The translations under genes and the position numbers were made by a program. Below the pieces are notes generated by a model that was given only the letters and a program-made list of their open reading frames with translations, did not search any database and was not told the origin of the DNA. Of a stretch of 64,000 nucleotides of DNA, positions 1 to 9,357 are shown in pieces. The stretch is from Symbiodinium natans. Taxonomy: Eukaryota > Sar > Dinophyceae > Suessiales > Symbiodiniaceae. Location of the stretch: positions 410,010 through 474,009 of the forward strand of contig CAJNDS010000413.1 of NCBI GenBank assembly GCA_905221605.1. Reading direction: 5' to 3'. Position 1 is the first letter of the stretch. Each line of letters opens with the position of its first letter.

Positions 1-430
1 ACCCGCAGGAACACCAACAACAAGCAACTTGAAGGTTGCTCTCCTAATTTTTTGGGCGTCCTTTATGTAAGGAAGCCTCCTGTTTTTTTAAAAACCAAGT
101 CATACCGGAGGGAACCCCTACACCCAAAACCCTGTTGGGGAATGAACTCCGACTTAAAGTTGAAGTTTTAAAGCGTGGTTTGAGGTCGTTTTTTTTTGTA
201 GTTTTTAGAATGTGTATACCCGAAGGCTTGAATTCATCTTAGTTAAGCTCAAGTGTTTTCAGCTGTTGAGTCATACGGTTCGGGGAATCCTGGAATAGAA
301 AATCCAGGATTCAACTTTCAAGGTCTTTTCGTATGCCTTGAAGAACAGTTTCAAAAAGGATATGTAGGGTTTTCGTTTTCAAAGCAAATGTTGCTGTAAG
401 AAGAAGGGTCGATCCCTGTGTCCTGCGTTT
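1..430. other. Left flank, no gene seen
   Basis: AT/GC-mixed sequence with no convincing coding frame, no hairpin element and no telomeric array. A short homopolymer T tract occurs near 190. I see nothing assignable here. Confidence 0.5.
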
Positions 431-435
431 GTGCA

Positions 436-845
436 TCCCCTAAACCCCCTAAACGCCCTAAACCCCCTAAACCCCCTAAACCCCCTAAGCCCCCTAAACC
501 CCCTAAAACCCCTAAACCCCCTAAACCCCGTAAACCCCCTAAACCCCCTAAACCCCCTAAACCCCCTACACCCCCTAAACCCCCTAAACCCCCTAAACCC
601 CCTAAACCCCCTAAACCCCCTAAACCCCCTCAACCCCCTCAACCCCCTGAACCCCCTAAACCCCCTAAACCCCCTAAACCGCCCAAACCCCCTCAACCCC
701 CTCCCCTAAACCCCCTAAACCCCCTAAACCCCCTCCCCCCTGACCCCCTGAACCCCCTGAACCCCTGAACCCCTAAAACCCCCTAAACCCCTAAAACCCC
801 CCCTAAACCCCCCTAACCCATAAACCCCCCTAAACCCCTAACCGC
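436..845. repeat. 9-bp telomere-like array (CCCCCTAAA)n
   Basis: About 45 near-perfect copies of CCCCCTAAA, a two-base expansion of the telomeric CCCTAAA unit. Toward its right end the array decays into mixed CCCCTGAA and CCCCTAAAA units, then ends in a C homopolymer. Because the unit is nine bases, all three frames stay open on both strands, which produces spurious proline/lysine- or asparagine/leucine-rich ORFs. These are not genes. Confidence 0.9.
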
Positions 846-846
846 C

Positions 847-945
847 CCCCCCCCCCCCCAGTTTCCTAGGTTCCCCCGCATAATTGAGGCTACTTAGGGA
901 TCGCTCAGGGGAACCCAGGTGGCGTGGGTGGTAGTAGGAAACCCA
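847..945. mobile_element. Hairpin element, family A (poly-C/poly-G arms)
   Basis: A C run, then a CCTAGGTTCCCCC arm, a short AT-containing loop, then GGGGAACCCAGG and GGTGGTAGTAGGAAACCC. It matches the better preserved copy at 61,906-62,011. The left arm is truncated by the poly-C of the neighbouring array. It looks like a non-autonomous inverted-repeat (MITE-like) element. Confidence 0.5.
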
Positions 946-999
946 TGGAAGCAGGTCTCTGTTTTTAAAGAGGGGACGAGAGGCTTGCGGTTTCCGCCT

Positions 1000-1143
1000 G
1001 GAGGTTCATGGTACTTATTAAGTTATGAACCAATTATGACTGTACTTATACCCCACTTATAAGCCCCTTAAGTGCTTAATTTCGTTGTAAGTACAGTTAG
1101 AAGTACAGTCATAATTGGTTAATCAGTACCATGAACCTCCAAG
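1000..1143. mobile_element. Hairpin element, family B
   Basis: The terminal inverted repeats read GGAGGTTCATGGTACTTA at the left and TCAGTACCATGAACCTCC at the right. Internal inverted blocks (AACCAATTATGACTGTACTT and its complement) make almost the whole unit one long hairpin. Related copies lie at 1411, 12224, 26476, 46890 (half) and 61226 (half). No coding capacity. Confidence 0.75.
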
Positions 1144-1160
1144 TGGGGTTTGATTCCAAG

Positions 1161-1199
1161 CTTGCCTCTGTGCCGGCGCAAGACGAGCAAGTGCAGCAG
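1161..1199 (+). CDS. Candidate short exon
   Basis: A GC-rich island directly after hairpin family B. After an AG it reads LASVPAQDEQVQQ in one frame and meets a GT donor (CAG|GTGGGT). Only 13 codons, so the coding call rests on composition and splice-like borders. Product unknown. It could be chance sequence between two hairpin elements. Confidence 0.22.
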
Positions 1200-1217
1200 G
1201 TGGGTCGAGATCTGTTA

Positions 1218-1345
1218 TAGGGTTCTTAAGAGAGGGGGCTTCATGGGGGGTAGGTGTCTAGGGAGCCTTAGGGAAGCTCGGGGAGCCTTAGGAGTAGTGG
1301 GGAGTATGAGGGAACCTTGGGTTACATACCCCCCTGAAGCTTCCA
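1218..1345. mobile_element. Hairpin element, family E
   Basis: The left arm contains GGTTCTTAAGAGAGGGGGCT and the right part GGGAACCTTGGGTTACATAC. It matches two fuller copies at 11,137-11,276 and 37,044-37,165, which end in CCCTTAAGAACCCTA, complementary to the left end. Non-coding, MITE-like. Confidence 0.65.
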
Positions 1346-1410
1346 ATCCTTCATATCCTTTGTGGCTAGGGCACACTCCAAATCCGGTGTGAAGACAGTA
1401 GAGGATACCC

Positions 1411-1531
1411 TACTTGGAGGTTCAGGGTACTTACAACCCCAATGATAACTGTACTCATATGCCCCTAAGTCCTCTAAGTAGCTTATGAGCAGACTTATAA
1501 CTGGGGGTATAAGTACCCATGAACCTCCACG
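1411..1531. mobile_element. Hairpin element, family B (diverged)
   Basis: Begins TACTTGGAGGTTCAGGGTAC and ends GGTACTTATACCC-type sequence followed by ATGAACCTCC. The middle also contains complementary stretches. Same family as 1000-1143 with more substitutions. Confidence 0.65.
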
Positions 1532-1554
1532 TGAACTCTCAAGCTTACACGCTA

Positions 1555-1637
1555 ACCCTAAACCCTAAACCCGAAACCCTGAACCCTGAACCCTGAACCC
1601 TGAACCCTAAACCCTAAACCCTAAACCCTAGACCCTA
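1555..1637 (-). repeat. Interstitial CCCTAAA array
   Basis: About 11 heptamers, with CCCTGAA variants clustered in the middle. The array ends 15 bases before the exon candidate at 1652, so it would form the 3' part of that intron. Confidence 0.85.
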
Positions 1638-1651
1638 AACTACCCCAGAAG

Positions 1652-1740
1652 GACTCTCCGCACGCTGGACGGCTTGGAAGTTGCGGCTCGCCTCCGTTGC
1701 GTACTGCTGGTGCGAGCCTCGGATCCCCAGAAGCTTTGGG
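1652..1740 (+). CDS. Candidate exon of an unknown gene
   Basis: A GC-rich island between a CCCTAAA array and a TTTAGGG array. Assuming an AG|G acceptor, one frame reads TLRTLDGLEVAARLRCVLL and continues open to a GT (GGG|GTATAT). The exon is 89 bases and leaves phase 1. The amino-acid composition looks like real protein, but I recognise no family. Another frame (..GLSARWTAWKLRLASVAYC) is also open, so strand and frame remain tentative. Confidence 0.4.
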
Positions 1741-1757
1741 GTATATGTATTCAGGGT

Positions 1758-1830
1758 TTAAGGTTTAAGGTTTAGGGTTTAGGGTTTAGGGTTTAGGGTT
1801 TAGGGATTAATTAGTATGTGTGTGTGTGTT
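1758..1830 (+). repeat. TTTAGGG array followed by (TG)n
   Basis: About six telomeric heptamers (1758-1806) in the orientation opposite to the array upstream of the exon candidate, then a short TG microsatellite near 1817-1830. Confidence 0.8.
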
Positions 1831-1942
1831 TTATGGGGGTTTCCCCGAAATCAGGGGTACCGTTTTAGGGTCCGGATCATAAGGGGATCCTACTAGTTGG
1901 GGGTCGATTTAGGGGTCCCCTATCTTCGAAACCCCCACATAT
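1830..1942. mobile_element. Hairpin element, family G
   Basis: Left end GGGGGTTTCCCCGAAATCAG, right end TCTTCGAAACCCCC; the ends are inverted repeats. Related copies are at 26770, 45995, 48225 and 62125. A TA-rich microsatellite follows immediately. Confidence 0.6.
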
Positions 1943-3113
1943 ATATATTATATTATAAAAAGTTCAGGTGTTTTGGGGTTTAGGTTTCAGGGCTTTGGAC
2001 TATCAGCGTTTACTTGGGTTTGGTTGGGGCTTAAGTGTTTAGGGACAATACTATAGACCCTATGGCTACCATATGAATACCGTGAGGATGTGTCTCTTTC
2101 TCTCCCTTGTTGAAGAAGAGGAGCAGAGTTTGAATATGTTTCTTCCATGCGGTATGACGTGCCGATGCATGATCCCGACTGTCTGGTGGGGCGGTCTGCA
2201 GTGACCCTAAGAACCTTCGTAGTGCAACCCCATGGGACAACTTGGGTACGAATGAGTACGTTGTGTAGATAGGTGGGCTCTACGGTCTGTCTTAAGTCTC
2301 CCGGAGTTCAGGGGCACCTACTTAGGATGTTTCTTCTAAATGGCCAGCCTGGGTGGTTAAACAAAAGGCTACCTGTGCACAGGGGTTTAAAACCTATCGC
2401 GTAAAGCTAAACCCTGACTATTCGCACCTTCGTCGAACCCTCAACTTTCAAGCCGAGCCAAAATGGGTGTTTCCAAGATAGGGGAACCCGCTTTGGGGTT
2501 CACTGTATAGGGATTATGCTTTTCGGGGCACATAAGGCGGCTCAGTGTGCCGTCTTCATGCGTAAGACCCTTTCATGATTGTTGTAGGGGTTTAGGAAGG
2601 GGGGGGGGGGGGGGCGGACTTTTGGGATTTAGGGATGTGTTGGATTTAGGGTTTAGGGTTTAGGGCAGTTTAGGGTTTCGGGGTTAGGGGGTTATGGGAT
2701 TTGTGGGTTGAGGGACTGAAGGACGTAGGGGCCGAGGGTATTTGCTGGCAGGACCGCTGCTGCAGCCTGCTGCTGTGGGGCATCGCGGAAGGCCGCAGAG
2801 GGGATTTCTCCCTCTTTTTTTTTTTTTTGGGGGGGGGGGGGGGGGGGTGTAAGGGCTTAGGGTTTAGGGTTTGGGGTTTGGGGATTACGCCGATGCCAAA
2901 GCCCTAAAAATTCTAAGCCCTAGCCCCTGAGCCCTCGTATCAGAAAGGGTTGGTGCAAAGGCAACTGGCCGGCGGCTGCTCTGCCAATGCTGTTCCAATG
3001 CTGTTGCCTTGGCGACATACTATCATAGTTCCCATTAAGGTATATGAACCCTAAACCCTCTACTATACTTCCCATTCAGGTACATGGACCCTTAACCCTC
3101 ATGACTGCTACAG
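1943..3113. other. Repeat-rich stretch, no clear gene
   Basis: Contains two long G homopolymers (near 2600 and 2830), short TTTAGGG tracts (2645-2690, 2855-2880) and a GC-rich island at 2752-2805 after an AG (CTGGCAG|GACCG). The island is open in several frames and may be an exon, but the frame cannot be chosen. A 12-base match to the dinoflagellate spliced leader is on the minus strand at 2455-2466. Confidence 0.4.
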
Positions 3114-3263
3114 CGGCTGCATCGTGATTTGGGACGATGCTCGTAAGTGGGACGCGCTGCAGACTTCGCAGACTATGACAGCCATCGCCGACGATGCACG
3201 GCTTCGCTTCCCAGCGGTGACCCAATGGCCTTCAGCTATCATTCTCCAAGGCGCACAGCCCCG
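3114..3263 (+). CDS. Candidate exon before a hairpin-element intron
   Basis: After GCTACAG the sequence reads GCIVIWDDARKWDALQTSQ and stays open for 49 codons to a GT donor (CCCCG|GTGGGT). The following 146 bases, to the next AG, consist mainly of hairpin family C. A second frame (..ADFADYDSHRRRC..) is also protein-like, and it would keep phase with the next candidate at 3410. The frame is therefore undecided. No family recognised. Confidence 0.35.
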
Positions 3264-3304
3264 GTGGGTCTCATCAACCTTCCGGAACCTATATACAATA
3301 GAAC

Positions 3305-3408
3305 CTTGGGATGTTCTCCCTTAACGCTAACAGCCCTTAATAGGGATGATCGTACCCCCTACTATCATCCCTATTAAGGACTGCTAGTATAATGGGGGAA
3401 CATCCCCA
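3305..3408. mobile_element. Hairpin element, family C
   Basis: Terminal inverted repeats are GGGATGTTCTCCC at the left and GGGGGAACATCCCC at the right. Inner inverted blocks are CCTTAATAGGGATGAT and ATCATCCCTATTAAGG. Other copies are near 3715, 7784, 8625, 8805, 27505 (half) and 35445 (interrupted). The right end abuts a candidate acceptor AG at 3408-3409, so the element may be (part of) an intron. Confidence 0.8.
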
Positions 3409-3409
3409 G

Positions 3410-3489
3410 ATAGCACCCGTCTGGAGCTGGGGCGACCCCCCAAACTGGGAGGCTCTGGTCCGCCAGAATCCGTCGAAGATAGACATCCT
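3410..3489 (+). CDS. Candidate exon after a hairpin-element intron
   Basis: Starts straight after the family C hairpin (CATCCCCAG|). It reads IAPVWSWGDPPNWEALVRQN and on to a GT (ATCCT|GTAGGC). Eighty bases, phase 0 in. It joins in phase only to the alternative frame of the preceding candidate exon. Product unknown. Confidence 0.3.
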
Positions 3490-4410
3490 GTAGGCGACCG
3501 TCGGTCACCCACAGCATCCAGAGGGTTTAGGGTTTAGGGTTTAGGGTTTAGGGTTTAGGGTTTAGGGTTTAGGGTTTGCCCTGTGGCAGCAAAATGGCAC
3601 GGGACTAAAGGCGTGACCCTTATGAGGGACCTCCGGGGTTACTAAGCCCTAAGCCCTAAATCCCATAGAAATGGCATGGTGTCTCAACCCTTGACCCCTC
3701 CCCCTCTTTCTAACAGTCCTTCATAGGGTAGCCCCCTATTACAATCCCTATTACGGACTGCTAGTATAAAGGGGAACATCCCAACCTGAACCCCCAAAAT
3801 GGCCTGCCTTCAGATTTTCCACGCGCTATGCCAGGGCCAGGAACGTGCTCTTTTTGGTGGGTTTAGGGTTTAGGGCTTGGCCTGCCCGAGTTGCAAGCCC
3901 CCACAGGCTTCATGTTCACCATGCCTAAGCCCCAAACCCTCAACCCTAAACCACAAACCCGAGAGCCCGAACCCCCGAGCCTGAACCCTTGGCCCTAATG
4001 GAGTCTAGCATCTTTACTCGTAGCCAGCGCAGGCTGAACTCCTTGCCCTAAACCCTTCAACTGAAAAGCCCTAAACCCCTAACCCCTAAAACCCTAAACC
4101 CCCTAGACCCTCAACCCCTCAACCCTAAACCCTAAACCATAAACCCGAAACCCTAAACCCCTCAACCCGAAACCCTAAACCATAAACCCTAACCCCTAAA
4201 ACCCAAAACAAGTAAACCCTAAACCCCAAACCCTCAACCCTTAACCCTCAACCCTCAACCCTAAACTCTAAACCCTAAACCCAAAACCCTCAACCCTTAA
4301 CCCTCAACCCTCAACCCTCAACCCTCAACCCGAAACCCCAAACCCTAAACCCTAAACCCAAAACCCTCAACCCTCAACCCTAAACCCCTTCTTGCTTTGG
4401 CGGTTGAGAG
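3490..4410. repeat. Telomeric arrays and hairpin C copy
   Basis: Holds a TTTAGGG array (3521-3577), a diverged family C hairpin (about 3715-3782), and a long degenerate CCCTAAA/CCCTCAA/CCCAAAA array (4040-4387). A small GC-rich island at 3813-3860 could be a further exon (open as IFHALCQGQERALF), but this is weak. Confidence 0.6.
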
Positions 4411-4470
4411 GAGCGGGGGCTGCCTGGCTGCTCGCTCGGCTCCTACAGGAGGCGCCGGCACAAGGAGCCC
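4411..4470 (+). CDS. Candidate exon, chain 1 of 3
   Basis: AG|G acceptor (GAGAG|GAGCGG), then AGAAWLLARLLQEAPAQGA, then a GT donor (GCCC|GTTTAT). Sixty bases, flanked by a CCCTAAA array upstream and a TTTAGGG array downstream. It leaves phase 1. This matches the next candidate if that one starts at 5322, and the one after that ends in a stop. Product unrecognised. Confidence 0.38.
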
Positions 4471-4498
4471 GTTTATACCCCCTGAAGCAAGGAAAATA

Positions 4499-4582
4499 TA
4501 GGGTTTAGGGTTTAGGGTTTAGGGGTTTAGGGTTTAGGGTTTAGGGATTTAGGGTTTAGGGTTCAGGGGTTTAGGGTTTGGA
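4499..4582 (+). repeat. TTTAGGG array with TTTAGGGG slips
   Basis: Eleven or so telomeric heptamers with occasional extra G. It is followed to 5010 by AT-rich unique sequence with repeated TTAACTAG-like words and no coding frame; I see nothing else there. Confidence 0.85.
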
Positions 4583-5010
4583 TACCTTAAAGCTTACTAA
4601 GGATCCCTGTTCTTTGGGTCTGCCATGTTACAGGGCTTGGGATTTGGGGCTGTAGCCCAAAAACCTGATTTCTGTGGGTGAAGTTGTTGGCTCCACTTGA
4701 AGGGCGTGTACACAAACAATTAAGGAATTGGTTGAACATGGCGAAAGTTCTTCAAACATGATTCAAGTTAAGTAAATTAACTAGTACAAGCTAAGTGAAG
4801 TCGAATGAAACTAGTTAAAGTTAAATTGCTGGCGATTAACTCCTATTACAATGACACACGCTTTCTAAAATTAACTAAAGAGACTGTTCGAAAACAAATT
4901 CAATTGAACATAATTTTAGAGGCATGAATTGTAAAGCTGTTGAAACATAGTCAAGAACTTGCCGACAGCAACTGAGTTAAACTATAAATTCCTTTGACTA
5001 GTTGAAACGC

Positions 5011-5319
5011 TAACCCTAAACCCTAAACCCTACCCTAAACCCCAAACCCTAAACCCTAAACCCTAAACCCTAAACCCTAAACCTAATGGTGCATGGTTGA
5101 GGGCTTCGTTGGGTTCACGGAAAAAGGCATCGTGGCATGATCAAGCGGTATTGGGCTTTCTGGGTCTCATGGACGTGTTTTTATCCAAGTTGGACAAATT
5201 GCTGGGGGTTACTTGGGGTTTAGGGCGACGCCTGCTTTTTGAACCCTAAACCCTAAACCCTAAACCCTAAACCCTAAACCCTAAACCCTAAACCCTAAAC
5301 CCTAAACCCTAAACCCTAT
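5011..5319 (-). repeat. Two CCCTAAA arrays with a unique spacer
   Basis: Arrays at 5011-5084 and 5240-5319 separated by about 155 bases. The spacer includes a half copy of the family D hairpin end (CGGTATTGGGCTTTCT, near 5145). The second array ends at a TATAG acceptor for the next exon candidate. Confidence 0.85.
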
Positions 5320-5321
5320 AG

Positions 5322-5416
5322 AGGTCTGTGGCTGCGCCCCGCAGCCTGCAGCGCCGGGTGTGGAGGCCAAGCTGTCATCGACATCCCCGCCGCCAGGGCC
5401 AGAGAAGGCAGCTATG
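5322..5416 (+). CDS. Candidate exon, chain 2 of 3
   Basis: From TATAG| the frame reads VCGCAPQPAAPGVEAKL and further P/A/S-rich residues, ending KAAM at a GC donor (ATG|GCTTCA). Starting at 5322 it accepts phase 1 from 4411-4470. It leaves phase 0, which fits the terminal candidate at 6091. Low-complexity composition lowers certainty. Confidence 0.38.
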
Positions 5417-5418
5417 GC

Positions 5419-5775
5419 TTCAGGGCTTAGGGCTTAGGGCTTAGGGCTTAGGGCTTAGGGCTTAGGGCTTAGGGCTTAGGGCTTAGGGCTTAGGGCTTAG
5501 GGCTTAGGGCTTAGGGCTTAGGGTTTAGGGCTTAGGGCTTAGGGCTTAGGGCTTAGGGCTTAGGGCTTAGGGCTTAGGGCTTAGGGCTTAGGGCTTAGGG
5601 CTTAGGGCTTAGGGCTGAGGGCTGAGGGCTGAGGGCTTAGGGCTTAGGGCTTAGGGCTTAGGGCTTAGGGCTTAGGGCTTAGGGCTTAGGGCTTAGGGCT
5701 TAGGGTTTAGGGTTTAGGGTTTAGGGCTTAGGGCTTAGGGTTTAGGGTTTAGGGTTTAGGGTGTAGGGTTTAGGG
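5419..5775 (+). repeat. Variant telomeric array (CTTAGGG)n
   Basis: Around 45 copies of GGGCTTA, with a short GGGCTGA sub-block (about 5613-5632) and reversion to TTTAGGG at the right end. Each variant occurs in runs, which indicates local unit amplification after the variant arose. G-rich on the + strand. Confidence 0.92.
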
Positions 5776-5935
5776 TTTTGGCTGTAGGGTTCAAGGCTAC
5801 GCCTTAAAGCCTAGACCCCCAACACCCTGAACCCTAAAGTTTAGGGTTCAGGAGTTTGGGTGCTGAGTCGGCTGTGCACCCAAACTGCCCCAAACCCAGA
5901 ATCCTCAACCCCCGGAACCCGGACTTAGCAAGCAG

Positions 5936-6032
5936 GTTTAGGGTTTAGGGTTTAGGGTTTAGGGTTTAGGGTTTAGGGTTTAGGGTTTAGGGTTTAGGGT
6001 TTAGGGTTTAGGGTTTAGGGTTTAGGGTTTAG
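5936..6032 (+). repeat. Perfect TTTAGGG array
   Basis: About 14 uninterrupted telomeric heptamers, preceded by unique sequence carrying scattered CCCTAAA-like words and followed by the terminal-exon candidate at 6091. Confidence 0.9.
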
Positions 6033-6090
6033 GGCTGCTTAAAGCACCCCCAAAAGGGAGGCCCAACCACAGAACCTCCTGTCCCTGCAG

Positions 6091-6168
6091 GCCTACCTCT
6101 CATTGGGCCCTCCCACTGGGCTGCCTGCTGCGGATGGGGAGGATGCGCCCTCGGCCACAGAGGCCTGA
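6091..6168 (+). CDS. Candidate terminal exon, chain 3 of 3
   Basis: CCCTGCAG| acceptor, then AYLSLGPPTGLPAADGEDAP and SATEA before a TGA at 6166-6168. Phase 0 in, matching the preceding candidate. The acidic, alanine-rich end is a plausible C-terminus. Family unknown. Confidence 0.42.
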   Translation, partial: AYLSLGPPTGLPAADGEDAPSATEA

Positions 6169-7171
6169 TCTAGTTTCTTTTTGGTTTAGGGCTTAGGGTT
6201 TAGGGTTTTTCGGGTTCAGGGTTGGGAATATCAGGAAGTGGCTACAAAGAAGAGTTATAAGAAGGGCGTTTTCTACATAGGAGCCCACCCTTGCTGCACT
6301 TACCACCTGTAGGGTTTGATGGGGTGCCCCCAACACCCTACAACCCTGGGCCGGGTTTTGGGGTCTCCCTAAACCCTAAACTCTAGACCCTAAACCCTAA
6401 ACCCTAAACCCTAAAGCCTGAAACCTAAACCCTAAAGCCTAAACCCTAAACCCCAAACCGAAGCATCCCTTACAAGCAAAGCCTCACACAGGCACCGGCC
6501 ACCGCCGCTGCCGAGGCACGCGTGCCCTAAGCCATCCTAAAGTCTAACGCCTCCCTAACCCTCAACCCTAAACCCTAAACCCTAAAGCCTCAACCCTACC
6601 CTAAACCCTAAACCCTCAACCCTCAACCCTCAAGCCTAAACCCGAAACCCTAAGCCGTGAACTCTACCCTGGGGGCGCAGGGCTTGCCCCCCAATCCGAC
6701 TTCCAGTTCCCTGGAAACCTCTATCCCTAAACCCTACACCTTATAAAACATCAAGGTGTCTGGGTTTTGAGACAGCTCAGAAGTCAGGAAGATGTGTAGA
6801 ACCCTAGGCCCCAAACCCAGGTGTTAGAAGATGATAGCTGCGTAGGACCCCCTAGGAGTCGCCCCGCAGACGAAGGGACCATTGCCGGGTGCTTGGGGTC
6901 ACTCAGTTTGCTGCTGCTGTTTGCTCAGGAACCAGGGAGCCCAAAACCCCTTAGTTAAGGAGTTTACCTTAAATTGTAAAGGGACTCTTATTGTGATTTA
7001 ATGAATCGTCTGTAATTAAGTGGTATTGGGCTCTTTAAAAAACTCCCTGGGGGTTGGAGGATGGCGGTTCGGCTTATCACTGCGGAGTAGCCGCGAGGTA
7101 CACCCTGCATCTCTGAGTCTAGAGCCTAAGCCTTCAACACTAAGCCCTATACTACTACAAATAAGTAACAG
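6169..7171. other. Degenerate telomeric tracts and a family D hairpin
   Basis: CCCTAAA-like words fill 6367-6470 and 6545-6660, around a short GC-rich island after an AG (6478-6530, reading APATAAAEARV). A family D hairpin lies at about 6952-7036 (CCCCTTAGTTAAGGAGT ... AATTAAGTGGTATTGGGCTC). No full gene seen. Confidence 0.5.
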
Positions 7172-7329
7172 ATGCTAAATACTCAGATATTGTATTCTCA
7201 TCTTATGAGAACAAGGAATCATCTGGAGGTTCCGGGTGGCGAGTCCGAAGCGTATGAACTAGCGGGCGGGCACTTTTGGGACTTGGGGGGGTCATTCCCG
7301 ATGTGCCGCTTGCTGCTCCTACCCAAAGC

Positions 7330-7590
7330 TTGCGGAAGTGCGGCTCTTGCAACGCAAGCTTCACACCGCTGGCCGGGTGTGGGACGTATGCTCTGGGTTA
7401 TCCATGGGTGGGCATGCCCATCCACTGCGGTCCTTGTTGGCCAGCCCCTGCTTCGCACTTGGCAGATGACAGTGAGGCGATGCGCAAATGCGCTCACTGG
7501 GGGACTGCGGAAAGCATGAGGGGTTCCTCATCCGCACTGGTTGCCGAGACAGGTGGGGAGGCCGCAAGGCATGCTTGGTTTCCAAGCTCG
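7330..7590. repeat. Segmental duplication, copy 1 (array-free)
   Basis: Shares long stretches with 7915-8260, for example TTGGCCAG, CTTCGCACTTGGCAGA, GACAGTGAGGCGATGCGC and GGGGGACTGCGG. Where copy 2 carries a TTTAGGG array, this copy has only a few bases (CCCCTG) at about 7446. Several small ORFs here on both strands are not conserved as protein between the copies. Confidence 0.75.
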
Positions 7591-7783
7591 GGGGGACCCT
7601 AAACTCTAAACCCTAAACCCTAAATTGACACAGAAGCATGTCCGCTTGGCTTTGCGTGCACCTTGGCCCCATTGCATGCGGAGTGTCCGGCGCATTTGGG
7701 TCCATGGACCGAGTTATGGTTTCTGCAGGTGCGTGAGCGAGAACGTTCTTTGCTGTAGGCAAGGTTTAAAGTTCCACTTTTGT

Positions 7784-7882
7784 GATGTTCCCCTTCTACT
7801 CATAGGCCTTCATCGGGATTATAATAAGGGGGGGTACTGCAATCCCGATTAAGGACTGTCAGTAAAAGGGGGGAACATCCCA
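7784..7882. mobile_element. Hairpin element, family C
   Basis: Left end GTGATGTTCCCCTTCTACTC, right end CAGTAAAAGGGGGGAACATCCC. Inner inverted blocks (CGGGATTATAAT / TGCAATCCCG) are only partly preserved. It lies between the two copies of the local duplication. Confidence 0.7.
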
Positions 7883-7914
7883 AAAGTGCACTTGATCATG
7901 TTGAGGTGCAGCTT

Positions 7915-8260
7915 GGGGGCCTTTGCCAGAGGTTGCTGAAGAGCGGCAAGTGCGAAGCAAACTTCACACCGTTGGCCGGCTGTGGGGCCCACCCTCACAC
8001 AATGTGCACGCGCATCCATTGCAGTCCTTTTGGCCAGGGTTTAGGGTTTAGGGTTTAGGGTTTAGGGTTTAGGGTTTAGGGTTTAGGGTTTAGGGTTTAG
8101 GGTTTAGGGTTTAGGGTTTAGGGTAACTTGCTTCGCACTTGGCAGACGACAGTGAGGCGATGCGCTAACGCCCTCGCTGGGGGACTGCGGTACGCATGAG
8201 AGGTCCATCAGCCGCATTGGTTGCCGGGACAGATGAGGAGGCCGCTCGCGATGCGTAGAT
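7915..8260. repeat. Segmental duplication, copy 2 (array-bearing)
   Basis: Homologous to 7330-7590 on both sides of an inserted telomeric array. Downstream the copies diverge after GAGGCCGC. The pair acts as a natural empty-site/filled-site comparison. Confidence 0.75.
8037..8124 (+). repeat. TTTAGGG array inserted in a duplicated segment
   Basis: Twelve perfect heptamers placed between TTGGCCAG and CTTGCTTCGCAC. In the array-free paralogue these are separated by only about four bases. No target-site duplication is evident at this insertion. Confidence 0.88.
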
Positions 8261-9188
8261 TGCCGTGGCGTTTTCTGCACCTTTCCTGTTGGGGGGGGGG
8301 GGGGTCTTCATGGAGGTCTCCCAAACAAGAGACCAAAACCCACAGCGGTGCTGTAAACACGCCCAAAGCTCTGGTATTCAATTTTTTGCCACTTTACACA
8401 ACATGCCTCATAAGGATATTTACGCTTCTGGAACAACACGCGGTGTCACAAGCGTTCATGCCATTTGCGAGCATGCCTAAGAACGCTGCTGTTGTTTCCG
8501 CCTTTTTTGTGCCCTTTTTTCAAGATACTGCAAAAGAATGTTTGATGTTTCTGCAACAAGACACGTTCTCAGTGAGCGTGCCTCAAGCACAGCTATCTGA
8601 CAGCATTTTTTACCTCTTTAAATTGGGATGTTCCCCTTGTACTAACAGTCCCAAGTAGGGATCATAGTAGCCCTATTATAATCCCCAGTAAGGGCTGTTA
8701 GTATCACGGAACATCCCAATCTTTGAACAACATCCTGCGTAAGGATGGTTGCTGTGTCTGGAACAAGACATGCTGTCACGAAAATGCAAGCATCTCTTTT
8801 AAGTTGGGATGTTTTCCAGGCATTATGGTCACCCCTATGATAATTCATATTAAAACTGTAAGTATAAGGGGCAACATCCCAACTCTTATGTGCCAACTTT
8901 TACGGGTTCCCCTGCATAGTTCAAAGTAGGTCGGAGCGGTTTCTGAAGGGTGCGTTTCCGCTCTTGAAAGCTTCCGAAATGTGAAAAACACCGGCAGGCG
9001 CAAGGGTAGACAGAGCAAGAGCGTCCACGGACGGAACACCCTCAACCCAGACCCCTGGGAGGATCCAAAAAGTACATCCGCTGAAGGGTTCCTAAGAATG
9101 GCCCAATAATTGGATAGGGTACGATTTGGGGGTTCTACCTTGTTGGATCCTCCAAAGGGGTTTGGGTAGGTACCGTTGTATCTGACCC
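8261..9188. other. Two family C hairpins in unique sequence
   Basis: Hairpin C copies are at about 8625-8722 (GGGATGTTCCCCTTGTACTA ... GGAACATCCC) and 8805-8882 (GGGATGTTTTCC ... GGGGCAACATCCC). The stretch 8340-8620 is open for 145 codons (8221-8658), with repeated motifs such as FTLLEQHAV and CLMFLQQDTF. I recognise no domain and do not call it a gene. Confidence 0.5.
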
Positions 9189-9345
9189 TAACCCTAAACA
9201 TTAAGCCCTAAGCCCTAAGCCCTAAGCTCTAAACCCTAAACCCCAAAACAACCCAAACCCTAAACCCTGAACCCTGAACCCTAAACCCTAAACCCTGAAC
9301 CCTAAACCCTAAACCCCATACCCTAAACCCTAAGCCCTAAACCCC
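9189..9345 (-). repeat. Mixed CCCTAAA/CCCTGAA/CCCTAAG array
   Basis: About 22 heptamers with blocks of variants. It lies directly upstream of the exon candidate at 9358. Confidence 0.85.
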
Positions 9346-9357
9346 CCAAAAGTGGAG

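Noticed and set aside
379-768. Proline/lysine, asparagine/leucine and arginine/glycine repeat ORFs on both strands
   Set aside because: They arise because a 9-bp repeat keeps every frame open; no start context, no domain.
7172-7852. Overlapping ORFs of 70-115 codons on both strands
   Set aside because: The paralogous duplicate at 7915-8260 does not preserve any of these frames.
8221-8658. 145-codon ORF
   Set aside because: No recognisable domain, crosses a G12 homopolymer and ends in a hairpin element; kept only as a remark.
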